From: Chromobacterium vaccinii
Lineage (GTDB): Bacteria; Pseudomonadota; Gammaproteobacteria; Burkholderiales; Chromobacteriaceae
Assembly: GCF_000971335.1 (NCBI RefSeq)
Contig: NZ_JZJL01000042.1
Span: 1 to 44,812 of the forward strand
Direction: 5' to 3'
Length of the DNA stretch: 44,812 nt
Shown: one piece after another, positions 6,282 through 16,139 of the stretch
Numbering within the stretch: the first letter of the stretch is position 1
Layout of the letters: each line of letters opens with the position of its first letter
Notes under the pieces: model-generated
What the model saw: the letters and a program-made list of their open reading frames with translations, nothing else
Databases searched by the model: none
What the model was told of the DNA's origin: nothing
Program-made: the position numbers and the translations under genes

Positions 6282-9200
6282 ATGTCGCTTACCAACAAGA
6301 CCGAACTGGCCAGCCTGATCGCTGATATTCAGGCAGTGGCCGAGAGCAAGCTTTCTTCAAAGGAGACCCAACGACTCGCCGCCTTCTTCCCGATCTATTT
6401 CGAAGAGACCGAACATGCCGACCTCAGGCAGTTCTCCTCGCTCGATCTGTTCGGCGCAGGGATGGCGCACTACGAGTTCGCCGGCAAGCGCTCTGCCGGA
6501 CAGGTCAAGTGCCGCATCTATAACCCCGATTTCGAACGCGACGGCTGGCAAAGCACCCACACGGTGATCGAAGTGGTGAACGACGACATGCCGTTCCTGA
6601 TCGATTCGATCTCCATGCTGCTGTCGCGATACAACCTCAATCTGCATCTGCTGGTCCACCCGGTGTTGGCGGTTGCCCGCGACAAGAGCGGCGTGCTGGC
6701 CGAGGTGAAGCGCACCGAGGACCGCAGCCTGCCGCTGGAATCCTTCATCCACGTCCAGATCGACCGCATCAGCGACGCCGAGCTGCTGGCCAAGCTCGAA
6801 GCCGAGCTCAAGCGCGTGCTGGCCGATATCCGCCTGGTGGTCAGCGACGAGCCGAAAATGCGCGAAGTGCTGGCCGGCATCGGCAAGGACCTGGCCAAGC
6901 TGAAGGGCGACCGCGCCGCCGAGGCCAAGGAGGCGGTAGCCTTCCTCGACTGGATGGCTGGCCGCAACTTCCTGTTCATGGGTTATTGCGATTACGACCT
7001 GGTCAAGCGCGACGGCAAGGACAGCCTGAAGATCGTCAAGGAGTCCGGCCTCGGCATCCTGAAAGAGCAGGGCGACAAGGAGTACTCCGCCAGCTTCGAA
7101 CAACTGCCGCAGGAGCTGCGCGAACTCGCCCATCTGCCGCAGCTGATCATCCTGAACAAATCGCAGACCCGCTCCATCATCCATCGTCCGGCCTATGTCG
7201 ACTTCGTCGGGATCAAGCGTTTCAACGACAAGGGCCAGGTGATCGGCGAGCGCCGCTTCCTGGGCCTCTACACCGCCAGCGCCTACCAGATGTCGCCGAA
7301 GGATGTGCCCATCCTGCGCCAGAAGGTGTCCACCGTCGTCAAGAACTGCGACTTCGTCGACGACAGCTACAAGTCCAAGACTCTGGGCTTCGTGCTGGAA
7401 AGCTACCCGCGCGACGAACTGTTCGAGATTCCGGCCGAAGTGCTGGCGCCGATCGTCGAAGGCATCGTCAGCCTGCAGGAACGTCCGCGCGTGCGGCTGT
7501 TCGTCCGCGCCGACCGCTACCACCGCTATGTCAGCAGCCTGGTCTATGTGCCGCGCGACAGCTTCAGCACCGAAGTGCGGCTGAAGATCGAAAAGGTGCT
7601 GATGAACGCCTTCAACGGCGCCAGCGCCGAGTTCAGCGTGCAGATCGGCGACGGCACCCTGGCCCGCGTCCATTACATCATCCGCACCGCATCCGCCAAG
7701 CTGCCTGAATTCCACGCCGCCGACATCGAGGCTGAAATCGCCCGCCTGGTGCGCGGCTGGAGCGAAGAGCTGCACCAGCAACTGGTGGAAGCCCACGGCG
7801 AAGAGCGCGGCAATGGCCTGTTCAACCGCTACAAGGATGGCTTCCCGCTGGCTTACCGCGAAGAGTTCGCGGTGCGCAACGCGGTGCTGGACGTCCAGCA
7901 CCTGGAGGCGATCTGCCCCGAGCAGCCGCTGGCGATGAAGCTGTACCGACCGTTCCATCGCGGCGGCGCATCGTTCAATCTCAAACTGTTCCGCGAAGGC
8001 GAGCCGCTGGGCTTGTCCGCCAGCCTGCCCATCCTCGAGAACATGGGCGTCAAGGTGCGCGACGAGCACCCGTACTGCGTGAAGCGCAGCGACAACAGCC
8101 AGGTGTGGATCAGCGACTTCGGCCTCGACGTCGGCGGTTTCGGCGAGCAGATGGCGCAGGACCAGGTGCAGCAGGACTTCCAGGAGCTGCTGGCCCAGGT
8201 GTTCGCCAAGCGTTGCGAAAACGATGGCTTCAACCGCCTGGCCTTGGTGGCGGGGCTGGACTGGCGCGAAATTTCGCTGGTGCGCGCGCTGGCCAAGTAT
8301 CTGCGCCAGGGCGGGCTGACTTTCAGCCAGGCCTATATCGAGCAGTGCGTGGCCAACTACCCGGCCATCACCCGCAGCCTGGTTGAGCTGTTCTACGCCC
8401 GTTTGGACCCGGCAGGCTTCGACGACGACAAGGGCGAACTGCTGCTGGCCGCGGTGCGCGGCATGCTGGACGGCGTGGCCAACCTTGACGAAGACCGCAT
8501 CCTGAACGGCTTCCTGGCCGTGATCCTGGCCACCCGCCGCACCAACTTCTGGCAGAAGGCGGAAGACGGCCAGTTCAAGTCCTACATCTCGTTCAAGCTG
8601 GAATCCAGCCAGGTTCCGTTCCTGCCGCAGCCGCGGCCGATGTTCGAAATCTGGGTCTACAGCCCCCGCGTCGAAGGCGTGCACCTGCGCGGCTCCAAGG
8701 TGGCCCGCGGCGGCCTGCGCTGGTCCGACCGGATGGAAGACTTCCGCACCGAAGTGCTGGGCCTGGTGAAGGCGCAGATGGTGAAGAACTCTGTGATCGT
8801 GCCGATGGGCTCCAAGGGCGGCTTTGTCGGCAAGCAGCTGCCGGCGCCGTCCGAGCGCGAGGCTTTCCTGGCCGAAGGCATCGCCTGCTACAAGATCTTC
8901 ATCTCCGCCTTGCTGGACGTCACCGACAACCTGGTGACCGGCCAGATCATACCGCCGACCGACGTGCGCCGCCTGGACCCGGATGATCCGTACCTGGTGG
9001 TGGCGGCCGACAAGGGCACGGCCACCTTCTCCGACATCGCCAACGGCATTTCCGAGGCCTACGGCTTCTGGCTGGGCGACGCCTTCGCCTCCGGCGGCTC
9101 CGCCGGCTACGACCATAAGGGCATGGGCATCACCGCCCGCGGCGCATGGGAATCGGTGAAGCGCCACTTCCGCCACCTGGGCATCAACACCCAGGAGCAG

Positions 9201-11090
9201 GATTTCAGCGTGATCGGCATCGGCGACATGGCCGGCGACGTGTTCGGCAACGGCATGCTGTTGTCCGAGCATATCTGCCTGAAGGCGGCGTTCAACCACC
9301 TGCACATCTTCCTGGACCCGACTCCCGACGCGAAGAAGAGCTTCGCCGAGCGCGCGCGCCTGTTCAATCTGCCGCGCTCCAGCTGGACTGACTACAATCG
9401 CGAGCTGATCTCCAAGGGCGGCGGCATCTTCGAGCGCAGCGCCAAGTCCATCCCGCTGTCGCCGGAAGTGAAGGCGTGGCTGGAGACCAGCAAGGATCAC
9501 ATGGCGCCGAACGAGCTGATCCATGAGATCCTCAAGGCCAAGATCGATCTGCTGTACAACGGCGGCATCGGCACCTATGTCAAGGCGTCCACGCAGAGCC
9601 ATGCCGACGCCCGCGACCGCGCCTGCGATCCGGTGCGCGTCAACGGCAACCAGCTGCAAGCCCGCGTGGTGGCCGAAGGCGGCAACCTGACGTGCACCCA
9701 GCTGGGCCGCGTCGAGTTCGCGCTGGCCGGCGGCCGCATCGCCACCGACGCCATCGACAACTCCGCCGGCGTGGATTGCTCCGACCACGAGGTCAATATC
9801 AAGATCTTGCTGGGCGCGGTGATGCAGGCCGGCGACATGACGTTGAAGCAGCGCAACGAGCTGTTGGCCGAGATGACCGACGAAGTGGGCCACCTGGTGC
9901 TGCGCAATAATGTGCTGCAGACCCAGATTCTGGCGATCAAGCGCCAGGAGTCGGCGGCGATGCTGACCACCCATGCGCGGATGATCGCGCACATGGAAAA
10001 GACCGGCGAGCTGAACCGCGAGATCGAGTACCTGCCGTCCGAAACCCAGATCAACGAGCGCCGCCTCGCCCGCCAGGGCCTGACCGTGCCCGAGATCGCG
10101 GTGCTGCTGGCCTATAGCAAGATTTCGCTGGATCAGGCTATCCTGGCCACCGACGTGCCGGACGACAAGGACTTCCTGCCGGTGTTGGTCAACTACTTCC
10201 CGAAACCGCTGCAGCAGCGCTTCGGCAAGCAGATGGAACAGCATCAACTGCGCCGCGAGATCATCGCCAACCAGCTGGCCAACCAGATCATCAACCGCAT
10301 GGGCACCACCTTCGTGTTCCGGATGCAGGAGGAGTCGCCGTTCTCCGCGGCCGACATCGCCCGCGCCTGGTGGATCGCCAGCCGCGTGTTCGACGCGGAA
10401 AGCCTGTGGGGCCAGATCGAGGCGCTGGACAACAAGGTGCCGGCCGACCAGCAGATGCAGCTGATGGTGCTGGTGCGCACGCTGGTGGAGCGCGTGACCC
10501 GCTGGGTGCTGCGCAACAAGCGTCCGCTCGGCTCCGTCAACGCGGTGATCGAGCAGTACGCGTCCAAGGTGCAGGGCCTGCTGGCGCAGCTGCCCAAGCT
10601 GATTCCGGCCGCCGACTACCCGGCGGTGGCCGCGCTGGAGCAGCGCATCGCCCACGCCAACCTGCCGCAGCCGCTGACCCAGGTGCTGGCGCGCCTGGAG
10701 TTCGCGGTGCCGCTGATGGACATCATCGAGATCAGCGAGGGCAGCAAGCTCAAGCTGGAGCAGGTGGCCGCCAACTATTTCCAGCTGGGCAGCACGCTGC
10801 AGCTGGACTGGCTGCGCGACGCCATCACCGGCCTGCCGCGCGACAACCGTTGGCAGTCGCTGGCTCGTTCCGCGCTGCGCGACGACCTGTACAGCGTGCA
10901 TCGCAATCTGGCCCGCCAGGCGCTGGAAGGCGTATCGGCGGCGGACTTCGCCGCCAAGTGGCTGGTCAACCGCCAGGGCGCGGTGGAAATCTGCGGCCAG
11001 ATGTTCGCCGAGCTGCAGTCGTTCAGCGCGCTCGACCTGGCAATGCTGTCCGCCGGCATGCGCGAGTTGAACAACCACCTGTTGGCCTGA
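6282..11090 (+). CDS. gdhB: NAD-dependent glutamate dehydrogenase, 180-kDa class
   Basis: A 1602-residue enzyme of the large GDH class that oxidatively deaminates glutamate to 2-oxoglutarate and ammonia with NAD. Length matches the roughly 1600-residue bacterial family. The N-terminal half holds ACT-like regulatory modules. The catalytic domain begins near residue 800, with RGGLRWSDRMEDFRTEV, and the substrate-binding/catalytic stretch VPMGSKGGFV with Lys at about 845. The Rossmann-type segment VIGIGDMAGDVFGNG is near 977. In Pseudomonas gdhB is arginine-inducible through ArgR, and here it is divergent from the aot-argR cluster with an ArgR-like site in its promoter. A strong terminator follows at 11130. 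Role: final step of arginine and glutamate catabolism in the cytoplasm. Confidence 0.96.
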   Translation: MSLTNKTELASLIADIQAVAESKLSSKETQRLAAFFPIYFEETEHADLRQFSSLDLFGAGMAHYEFAGKRSAGQVKCRIYNPDFERDGWQSTHTVIEVVNDDMPFLIDSISMLLSRYNLNLHLLVHPVLAVARDKSGVLAEVKRTEDRSLPLESFIHVQIDRISDAELLAKLEAELKRVLADIRLVVSDEPKMREVLAGIGKDLAKLKGDRAAEAKEAVAFLDWMAGRNFLFMGYCDYDLVKRDGKDSLKIVKESGLGILKEQGDKEYSASFEQLPQELRELAHLPQLIILNKSQTRSIIHRPAYVDFVGIKRFNDKGQVIGERRFLGLYTASAYQMSPKDVPILRQKVSTVVKNCDFVDDSYKSKTLGFVLESYPRDELFEIPAEVLAPIVEGIVSLQERPRVRLFVRADRYHRYVSSLVYVPRDSFSTEVRLKIEKVLMNAFNGASAEFSVQIGDGTLARVHYIIRTASAKLPEFHAADIEAEIARLVRGWSEELHQQLVEAHGEERGNGLFNRYKDGFPLAYREEFAVRNAVLDVQHLEAICPEQPLAMKLYRPFHRGGASFNLKLFREGEPLGLSASLPILENMGVKVRDEHPYCVKRSDNSQVWISDFGLDVGGFGEQMAQDQVQQDFQELLAQVFAKRCENDGFNRLALVAGLDWREISLVRALAKYLRQGGLTFSQAYIEQCVANYPAITRSLVELFYARLDPAGFDDDKGELLLAAVRGMLDGVANLDEDRILNGFLAVILATRRTNFWQKAEDGQFKSYISFKLESSQVPFLPQPRPMFEIWVYSPRVEGVHLRGSKVARGGLRWSDRMEDFRTEVLGLVKAQMVKNSVIVPMGSKGGFVGKQLPAPSEREAFLAEGIACYKIFISALLDVTDNLVTGQIIPPTDVRRLDPDDPYLVVAADKGTATFSDIANGISEAYGFWLGDAFASGGSAGYDHKGMGITARGAWESVKRHFRHLGINTQEQDFSVIGIGDMAGDVFGNGMLLSEHICLKAAFNHLHIFLDPTPDAKKSFAERARLFNLPRSSWTDYNRELISKGGGIFERSAKSIPLSPEVKAWLETSKDHMAPNELIHEILKAKIDLLYNGGIGTYVKASTQSHADARDRACDPVRVNGNQLQARVVAEGGNLTCTQLGRVEFALAGGRIATDAIDNSAGVDCSDHEVNIKILLGAVMQAGDMTLKQRNELLAEMTDEVGHLVLRNNVLQTQILAIKRQESAAMLTTHARMIAHMEKTGELNREIEYLPSETQINERRLARQGLTVPEIAVLLAYSKISLDQAILATDVPDDKDFLPVLVNYFPKPLQQRFGKQMEQHQLRREIIANQLANQIINRMGTTFVFRMQEESPFSAADIARAWWIASRVFDAESLWGQIEALDNKVPADQQMQLMVLVRTLVERVTRWVLRNKRPLGSVNAVIEQYASKVQGLLAQLPKLIPAADYPAVAALEQRIAHANLPQPLTQVLARLEFAVPLMDIIEISEGSKLKLEQVAANYFQLGSTLQLDWLRDAITGLPRDNRWQSLARSALRDDLYSVHRNLARQALEGVSAADFAAKWLVNRQGAVEICGQMFAELQSFSALDLAMLSAGMRELNNHLLA

Positions 11091-11129
11091 TGCCGATGGC
11101 CTGAAAATTCCGGCCGCGAGGACGGAATG

Positions 11130-11162
11130 AAAAACGCCGCGAGGACTCCTCGCGGCGTTTTT
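11130..11162 (+). terminator. Intrinsic terminator after gdhB
   Basis: AAAAACGCCGCGAGGA and TCCTCGCGGCGTTTTT flank a one-base centre, giving a very stable stem ending in a T-run on the plus strand and a matching A-run on the other side. It closes gdhB 40 bases after its stop. Confidence 0.93.
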
Positions 11163-11308
11163 GTTGATAATGCCGGAATATCGGATTTACATTGGTTTTG
11201 TGGATTTTAGTAGCTCAAATGTCACTGAAATTGTGTATCTTTGCCGATCTCGACGTCATGCCGTGGCAGCGGCGGGCTTCGTTAAGAACAATACACAAGG
11301 AGCAAGTG

Positions 11309-13009
11309 ATGAAACTGATTTCGCTGGGCATGACCCTGGGCGCCGCGCTGGCGCTGGGCGGCTGCATGTCCGATTCCTCGTCCGTGAGCGCGACGCGCAC
11401 CCAGACCGGCGACGAAGCCGCCGCCGGCCAGGTGGCGGTCAAGATGATCGCCTTCAACGATTTCCACGGCAACCTGGAAGCGCCAGGCGCGCTGGCGATT
11501 CCCGATCCGCAGGACCCGAGCAAGACCGTCAAGGTGACGGCCGGCGGCGTCGACTATCTGGCGGCCTGGGTCAAGCAGCTGCGCGCGCAGTCGCCGAACA
11601 CCGTGGTGGTGTCGGCCGGCGACCTGATCGGCGCCAGCCCGCTGGTGTCCGGCCTGTTCCACGACGAGCCGACGGTAGAGGCGATGAATCTGCTGGGCCT
11701 GGACATCAATGCGGTGGGCAACCACGAATTCGACGATGGCCAGGATGAATTGCTGCGGATGCAGAATGGCGGCTGCAAGCCAGGCGCGGCCGATACTTCT
11801 TGTCTATACGGCGGCGGCTTCGCCGGCGCCAAGTTCAAGTTCCTGGCGGCGAATGTGCAGAAACAGGACGGCGGCACGCTGTTTCCGGCTTACGAGATCA
11901 AGAAATACGGCAATATCCCGGTCGCCTTCATCGGCATGACGCTGAAGGGCACGCCGGACATAGTGACGCCCACCGGCATCCAGGGCCTGAGCTTCAAGGA
12001 CGAGGCGGACACCGTCAACGCGCTGGTGCCCAAGCTGAAGGCGCAGGGCGTGGCCGCGGTGGTGGTGGTGGTGCACGAGGGCGGCTACCAGAGCGGCAAC
12101 TACAACGAGTGCAAGGGCATTTCCGGCCCCATCGTCGACATCGTCAAGAAACTGGACAAGGCGGTGGGGCTGGTGGTCACTGGCCACACCCATCAGGCTT
12201 ACAACTGCCAGATCGACGGCCGCACCGTCACCAGCGCCAAGAACTATGGCCAGTTGTTCACCGAGATCAATTTCAAGCTGAGCCCGGCGACGCGGACCTT
12301 CGTGCCGGGGTCGATCCAGGCGGTGAATCGCCTGGTGACGCAGGACATCGCGCCGCTGGCCAATATCAGCAGCCTGGTTCAGTTCTATCTGGGCAAGGCT
12401 GCGGAAAAAGGCAACAAGCCCGTAGGCACGCTGGCGGGCGCGCTGACCCGCAGCGCCAGCGCGGCGGGCGAGTCGACGCTGGGCGACGTGCTCGCGGATT
12501 CCCAGCTGGATGCGGGCAAGGCGCAGGGCGCAGTGGCGGCCTTCATGAATCCGGGCGGCATCCGCGCCGATCTGGCGCCGGCGGCAGACGGCAGCGTCAG
12601 CTACAAGCAGATCTACACCGTGCAGCCCTTCGGCAACACCATGATGACGATGACGCTGACCGGCGCGCAGATAGACCGCTTGCTGGAGCAGCAATGGAGC
12701 AATCCGTCCCAGCCCAAGATCCTGCAGGTGTCGTCCGGCTTCAGCTACAGCTGGAGCCAGTCGGCCCCGGCCGGCAGCAAGGTGGACATCAACAGCATCA
12801 CGATCAACGGCGTGAAGATCGATCCCGCAGCCAGCTACACGGTGCAGGTGAACAACTTCATCGCCGGCGGCGGCGACGGCTTTACCGTGCTGACCGAAGG
12901 CGGCAACCGCGTCGGCGGCGGGGTGGATGTGGACGTGCTGCAAAGCTATCTGGCCAAGCACGCCAACTTGCCGGTGCCGGCGCTGAACCGCATCGTTCAG
13001 CTGCCATGA
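11309..13009 (+). CDS. 5'-nucleotidase / metallophosphatase lipoprotein (UshA-like)
   Basis: A 566-residue exported phosphohydrolase of the UshA/NadN type. The start at 11309 follows AAGGAG by six bases. The signal ends in a lipobox, LALGGC, so Cys23 or so is lipidated. Metal-binding motifs appear in the usual order: NDFHGNLE (about 50), GDLIGASP (about 105), GNHEFDDG (about 137) and VTGHTHQAY (about 290). The C-terminal 5'-nucleotidase domain carries ESTLGDVLADS and NPGGIRADL. It should hydrolyse extracellular nucleotides (or NAD) to nucleosides and phosphate in the periplasm or at the cell surface. It stands alone between gdhB and a convergent gene. Exact substrate is not determinable from sequence. 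Confidence 0.92.
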   Translation: MKLISLGMTLGAALALGGCMSDSSSVSATRTQTGDEAAAGQVAVKMIAFNDFHGNLEAPGALAIPDPQDPSKTVKVTAGGVDYLAAWVKQLRAQSPNTVVVSAGDLIGASPLVSGLFHDEPTVEAMNLLGLDINAVGNHEFDDGQDELLRMQNGGCKPGAADTSCLYGGGFAGAKFKFLAANVQKQDGGTLFPAYEIKKYGNIPVAFIGMTLKGTPDIVTPTGIQGLSFKDEADTVNALVPKLKAQGVAAVVVVVHEGGYQSGNYNECKGISGPIVDIVKKLDKAVGLVVTGHTHQAYNCQIDGRTVTSAKNYGQLFTEINFKLSPATRTFVPGSIQAVNRLVTQDIAPLANISSLVQFYLGKAAEKGNKPVGTLAGALTRSASAAGESTLGDVLADSQLDAGKAQGAVAAFMNPGGIRADLAPAADGSVSYKQIYTVQPFGNTMMTMTLTGAQIDRLLEQQWSNPSQPKILQVSSGFSYSWSQSAPAGSKVDINSITINGVKIDPAASYTVQVNNFIAGGGDGFTVLTEGGNRVGGGVDVDVLQSYLAKHANLPVPALNRIVQLP

Positions 13010-13185
13010 GCGATGGGCCTCTCCGCCTGCGGGCAGGTGGAAGGGCTCTGCGCCTGTTCAAAGTCCGGCGAGCGAGGGCGAGACAAGGAGAAAACAGCTG
13101 AAGAAGCGCAGCGCGCATACGGCGCGTGAGATTCCGAGGCTGTTTTCGCCGTGCCGCCGACGCGCGGCAGGCATGGGGCGGGCTT

Positions 13186-14205
13186 TCAGAAGTAGTCTAT
13201 CTGGTCGGCGATGAGCGGGGATTCCAGCTTGCCGCCGGCCACCAGCTTTTCATAGCCGCAGACCTGGTCGCGGCCGTGGCTCTTGGCGTAGTAAAGCGCG
13301 CGGTCGGCTTGTTCCAGCAGCTGGTCCGGCAGCAGGCCGGGCGTGATGGGGGTGTAGCCGATGCTGATGGTGATGCAGCCTGCTTGGGGGAAAACGTGCC
13401 GCCGGACCGAGGCGCGGAAGCGCTCCAGCGCGACTTCGGCCGGCTCTGCGTCCCCGCATTCCAGCAGCAGCGCGAATTCTTCGCCGCCATAGCGGAACAG
13501 TCCGTCTTCTTCGCGGAAGCTTGCCTGCATCAGCTGAGCCATCAGCAGCAGCACCTCGTCCCCGACCATGTGGCCGAAGCGGTCGTTCACCTGCTTGAAA
13601 TGGTCGATGTCCAGCAAGGCCAGCATATGGGTGGCCGCGGACTCCGCCTCATGCTGCAGGGAAGCGATCAGGTTGTAGAAGCGCAGGTCGAACTTGCGGC
13701 GGTTGTGCAGCGCGGTCAGCATGTCGCGGTCGGCCTCGAACAGCAGCCGCAGGAAGTTCTCGTGTATCCGCGCCATCGCCAGCAGCATGTCGCGGTTGAC
13801 GTCGGCGTCCGGGCCGCAGTGGATCACCACCAGCGAGGTGATGTTGCCCATGCAGTGCAAGGGCAGGCACAGGCCGCTGGGAATGCGCAGCAGCGCTGTG
13901 TTGTCGTGATGGGCATGGCTGAACAGCTCGCGCAGGAACGGGGAAGGGGGCAGCCAGCCGTCGGCTGGGGTTTCGCGGACCTCCGGCTTGCCGGACGCGG
14001 CCAGCGCTTCCAGCCGCCGGCAGAGATAGGGCGAGCCGTTGACCCGGCGGCAGGCGAACAGCTCGACCCTGTCGACATGCATCAGCTCCACCAGGGTGGA
14101 CAGCAGGCTGGACTCCAGCATTTCCTGCTCGCGCTGCGAGGTCAGCTCGACCAGATTGTCGAGCAGCAGCTTGCTTTCATCCTGCTCCGCGGGAGACGTC
14201 GGCAT
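13186..14205 (-). CDS. Diguanylate cyclase (GGDEF) with GAF-like N-terminal region
   Basis: A 339-residue soluble protein with no membrane helix. Residues 1-165 look like a divergent GAF-type sensor. The GGDEF domain follows, with LDIDHFKQVNDRFGH and the active-site motif GGEEF at about 240-244. The inhibitory I-site RxxD (REED) sits five residues upstream, so both synthesis of cyclic di-GMP and product feedback are expected. It lies 86 bp after dut on the same strand; a stem at 14233-14250 occupies the gap. Its 3' end is convergent with the 5'-nucleotidase gene. What the N-terminal region senses is unknown. Confidence 0.92.
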   Translation of the reverse strand: MPTSPAEQDESKLLLDNLVELTSQREQEMLESSLLSTLVELMHVDRVELFACRRVNGSPYLCRRLEALAASGKPEVRETPADGWLPPSPFLRELFSHAHHDNTALLRIPSGLCLPLHCMGNITSLVVIHCGPDADVNRDMLLAMARIHENFLRLLFEADRDMLTALHNRRKFDLRFYNLIASLQHEAESAATHMLALLDIDHFKQVNDRFGHMVGDEVLLLMAQLMQASFREEDGLFRYGGEEFALLLECGDAEPAEVALERFRASVRRHVFPQAGCITISIGYTPITPGLLPDQLLEQADRALYYAKSHGRDQVCGYEKLVAGGKLESPLIADQIDYF

Positions 14206-14232
14206 GGCGGGAACTCCTGGAATGGCCGCGAT

Positions 14233-14250
14233 GCGGCGCGTCCGCGCCGC
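14233..14250 (-). repeat. Hairpin in the dut-cyclase gap
   Basis: GCGGCGC and GCGCCGC pair around a 4-base loop, and the stem is flanked by GGAACT (14210-14215) and AGTTCC (14252-14257), which could extend it. There is no T-tract. It may be an mRNA processing or stabilising element in the leader of the diguanylate cyclase gene. Confidence 0.4.
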
Positions 14251-14291
14251 AAGTTCCCAGAATTATAGGCAAGCCGCCGAAGAAAACAGTC

Positions 14292-14744
14292 CTAGCCGCG
14301 ACCAGTGCTGCCGAAGCCGCCGGCGCCGCGGTCGGAAGCGTCGAAGTCGTCGACGATATTGAAGCCCACCTGCACCACCGGCACGATCACCATCTGGGCG
14401 ATGCGCTCCATCGGCTCCAGGCGGAACGGTTCCTGGCCGCGGTTCCAGACCGAGACGAACATCTGGCCCTGATAGTCGGAATCGATCAGGCCGACCAGAT
14501 TGCCCAGCACGATGCCGTGCTTGTGGCCGAGGCCGGAACGCGGCAGCAGCATGGCGGCCAGGCCCGGATCGTTCAGGTGGATGGCGATGCCGGTCGGGAT
14601 CAGCTTGGTTTCGCCCGGCTGGATGGTCATCGTCTCTTCGGTGGCGGCGCGCAGATCCAGGCCGGCCGAGCCGGAGGTGGCGTAGGCGGGCAGGTTGTCG
14701 CGCAGGCGCGCGTCCAGGATCTTGACGTCGATTACGGGTTGCAT
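14292..14744 (-). CDS. dut: Deoxyuridine 5'-triphosphate nucleotidohydrolase
   Basis: A 150-residue trimeric dUTPase, the usual length. All five family motifs are visible: [23 protein letters not shown], the catalytic-Asp segment GLIDSDYQG, the R-x-A-Q-M motif ERIAQMVI and the C-terminal arm GGFGSTGRG. It converts dUTP to dUMP and pyrophosphate, keeping uracil out of DNA and supplying dUMP for thymidylate synthesis. It follows coaBC by 51 bp, the same coaBC-dut order found in many proteobacteria. Confidence 0.97.
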   Translation of the reverse strand: MQPVIDVKILDARLRDNLPAYATSGSAGLDLRAATEETMTIQPGETKLIPTGIAIHLNDPGLAAMLLPRSGLGHKHGIVLGNLVGLIDSDYQGQMFVSVWNRGQEPFRLEPMERIAQMVIVPVVQVGFNIVDDFDASDRGAGGFGSTGRG

Positions 14745-14763
14745 GGTGTTTCCTTGTGATGCG

Positions 14764-14782
14764 GGGCGGCCGAAAGCCGCCC
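14764..14782 (-). repeat. Hairpin between coaBC and dut
   Basis: GGGCGGC-CGAAA-GCCGCCC forms a 7-bp GC stem in the 51-base spacer. No T-run follows on the minus strand, so transcription probably continues from coaBC into dut. Confidence 0.4.
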
Positions 14783-14795
14783 GATGGTTGATTCT

Positions 14796-15977
14796 TCAGC
14801 GCTTGGCCAGCAGGGCGGCCAGGTGGTGGACGATGGCGGCGGCCACGTCGTCCTTCGGCATCTGCGGCAGCGGGTGCTCGCCGGCGTCGTCCAGCAGCAC
14901 CACCTGATTGTCGTCGGCGCCCATCGCCTGCTGGGCGAGGTTGGCCACCAGCATGGGCAGCTTCTTGCGCCTGCGCTTGGCCTCGGCGAATTCCAGCAGG
15001 TTCTGGCTTTCGGCGGCGAAGCCGACGCAGAACGGCGCGGCCGGCAGGCTGGCGACGGTGGCCAGGATGTCCGGGTTTTCTTCCAGCTCGATCGTCGGCG
15101 CGGTGGCGCCTTTCTTGATCTTGTGCTCGCTGCGGTTCTTCACTCGGTAGTCGGCCACCGCCGCCACGGAAATGAACACATCGCTGCGGCCCACCTCGGT
15201 CAGCACCGCCTGTTGCATCTCGGCCGCGCTCTGCACGTCCAGCCGGCGCACGTTCAGCGGCGTCTCCATGCCGGTGGGGCCGGATACCAGCGTGACTTCG
15301 GCGCCGGCGTCGCGGCAGGCGCGCGCCAGCGCGTAGCCCATCTTGCCGGAGCTGATGTTGGTGATGCCGCGCACCGCGTCTATCGCTTCGTAAGTGGGGC
15401 CGGCGGTCAGCAGCACTTTTTTGCCGGCGAGCAGCTTGTCGGCGAAAAAGCCGTGCAGCAGCTCGACGATTTCATGCGGCTCCAGCATGCGGCCGTCGCC
15501 GGTCTCGCCGCAGGCCTGGAAGCCGTTGCCGGGGCCGAACACGGTCACGCCGTCTGCTTCCAGCTGGGCGATGTTGCGCTGGTTGGGCGGGTTTTGCCAC
15601 ATTTGCAGATTCATCGCCGGGGCGACGATCAGCGGGCAGGTCCGCGCCGCGGCCAATGTCGAGACCAGGTCGTCGCAAGCGCCGTGGGCCAGCTTGAACA
15701 GCAGGTTGGCGGTGGCCGGCGCGATCAGGAAGGCGTCGGCGCGGCGCGACAGCTCGATATGGGCCATCGCGTTGCTGGGGCGCGGATCCCACAGGTCGGT
15801 GTAAACGGTGTGGCCCGACAGCGCCTGGAAGGTGGCGGGCGTCACGAAATGGGTGGCCGATTCGGTCATCACCACTTCCACTTGGTGCCCGGCCTTGATC
15901 AGCTGGCGGGTCAGCTCGGCCGACTTGTAGGCGGCGATGCCGCCGCCGATGCCGAGGAGGATGCGTTTGGCAGTCAT
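14796..15977 (-). CDS. coaBC: Bifunctional phosphopantothenoylcysteine decarboxylase / phosphopantothenate-cysteine ligase
   Basis: A 393-residue bifunctional enzyme of coenzyme A synthesis. The N-terminal CoaC flavoprotein half starts ILLGIGGGIAAYKSAEL and contains the substrate-binding APAMNLQMW motif near residue 125 and the CGETGDG segment. The C-terminal CoaB half starts at about 190 with KVLLTAGPTYEAID and has the ISSGKMGYALA motif with the conserved Lys. CoaB couples 4'-phosphopantothenate to cysteine using CTP; CoaC decarboxylates the product. It heads a minus-strand group with dut and is divergent from radC. Confidence 0.97.
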   Translation of the reverse strand: MTAKRILLGIGGGIAAYKSAELTRQLIKAGHQVEVVMTESATHFVTPATFQALSGHTVYTDLWDPRPSNAMAHIELSRRADAFLIAPATANLLFKLAHGACDDLVSTLAAARTCPLIVAPAMNLQMWQNPPNQRNIAQLEADGVTVFGPGNGFQACGETGDGRMLEPHEIVELLHGFFADKLLAGKKVLLTAGPTYEAIDAVRGITNISSGKMGYALARACRDAGAEVTLVSGPTGMETPLNVRRLDVQSAAEMQQAVLTEVGRSDVFISVAAVADYRVKNRSEHKIKKGATAPTIELEENPDILATVASLPAAPFCVGFAAESQNLLEFAEAKRRRKKLPMLVANLAQQAMGADDNQVVLLDDAGEHPLPQMPKDDVAAAIVHHLAALLAKR

Positions 15978-16139
15978 CTCTATGGTTTCGAAATCAGCCG
16001 TAAACTGGCCATTCTAGCGGATTTGTCCTTTCGGGTGGTCGTGTCGTCGGCAGTTCATGCCAATGTTAATGTCATTGCCTGCTTCTATCTTGTTGGCCTG
16101 ACCCCACAAACAATGCTATAGCCAGAAGGAGGATGCGAG

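Noticed and set aside
6357-11078. Very long open frame antisense to gdhB (over 1500 codons)
   Set aside because: It mirrors the codon pattern of gdhB in GC-rich DNA and its translation is low-complexity (His/Gln/Ala-rich) without any domain.
11800-13101. Long Gly/Arg/Gln-rich frame overlapping the 5'-nucleotidase gene
   Set aside because: Shadow frame of the GC-rich nucleotidase gene; the nucleotidase has all family motifs in its own frame.
16081-16139. Promoter with TATAGC just before radC
   Set aside because: A start of transcription there would fall inside or after the AGAAGGAGG ribosome-binding site, so it cannot be the radC promoter as drawn.
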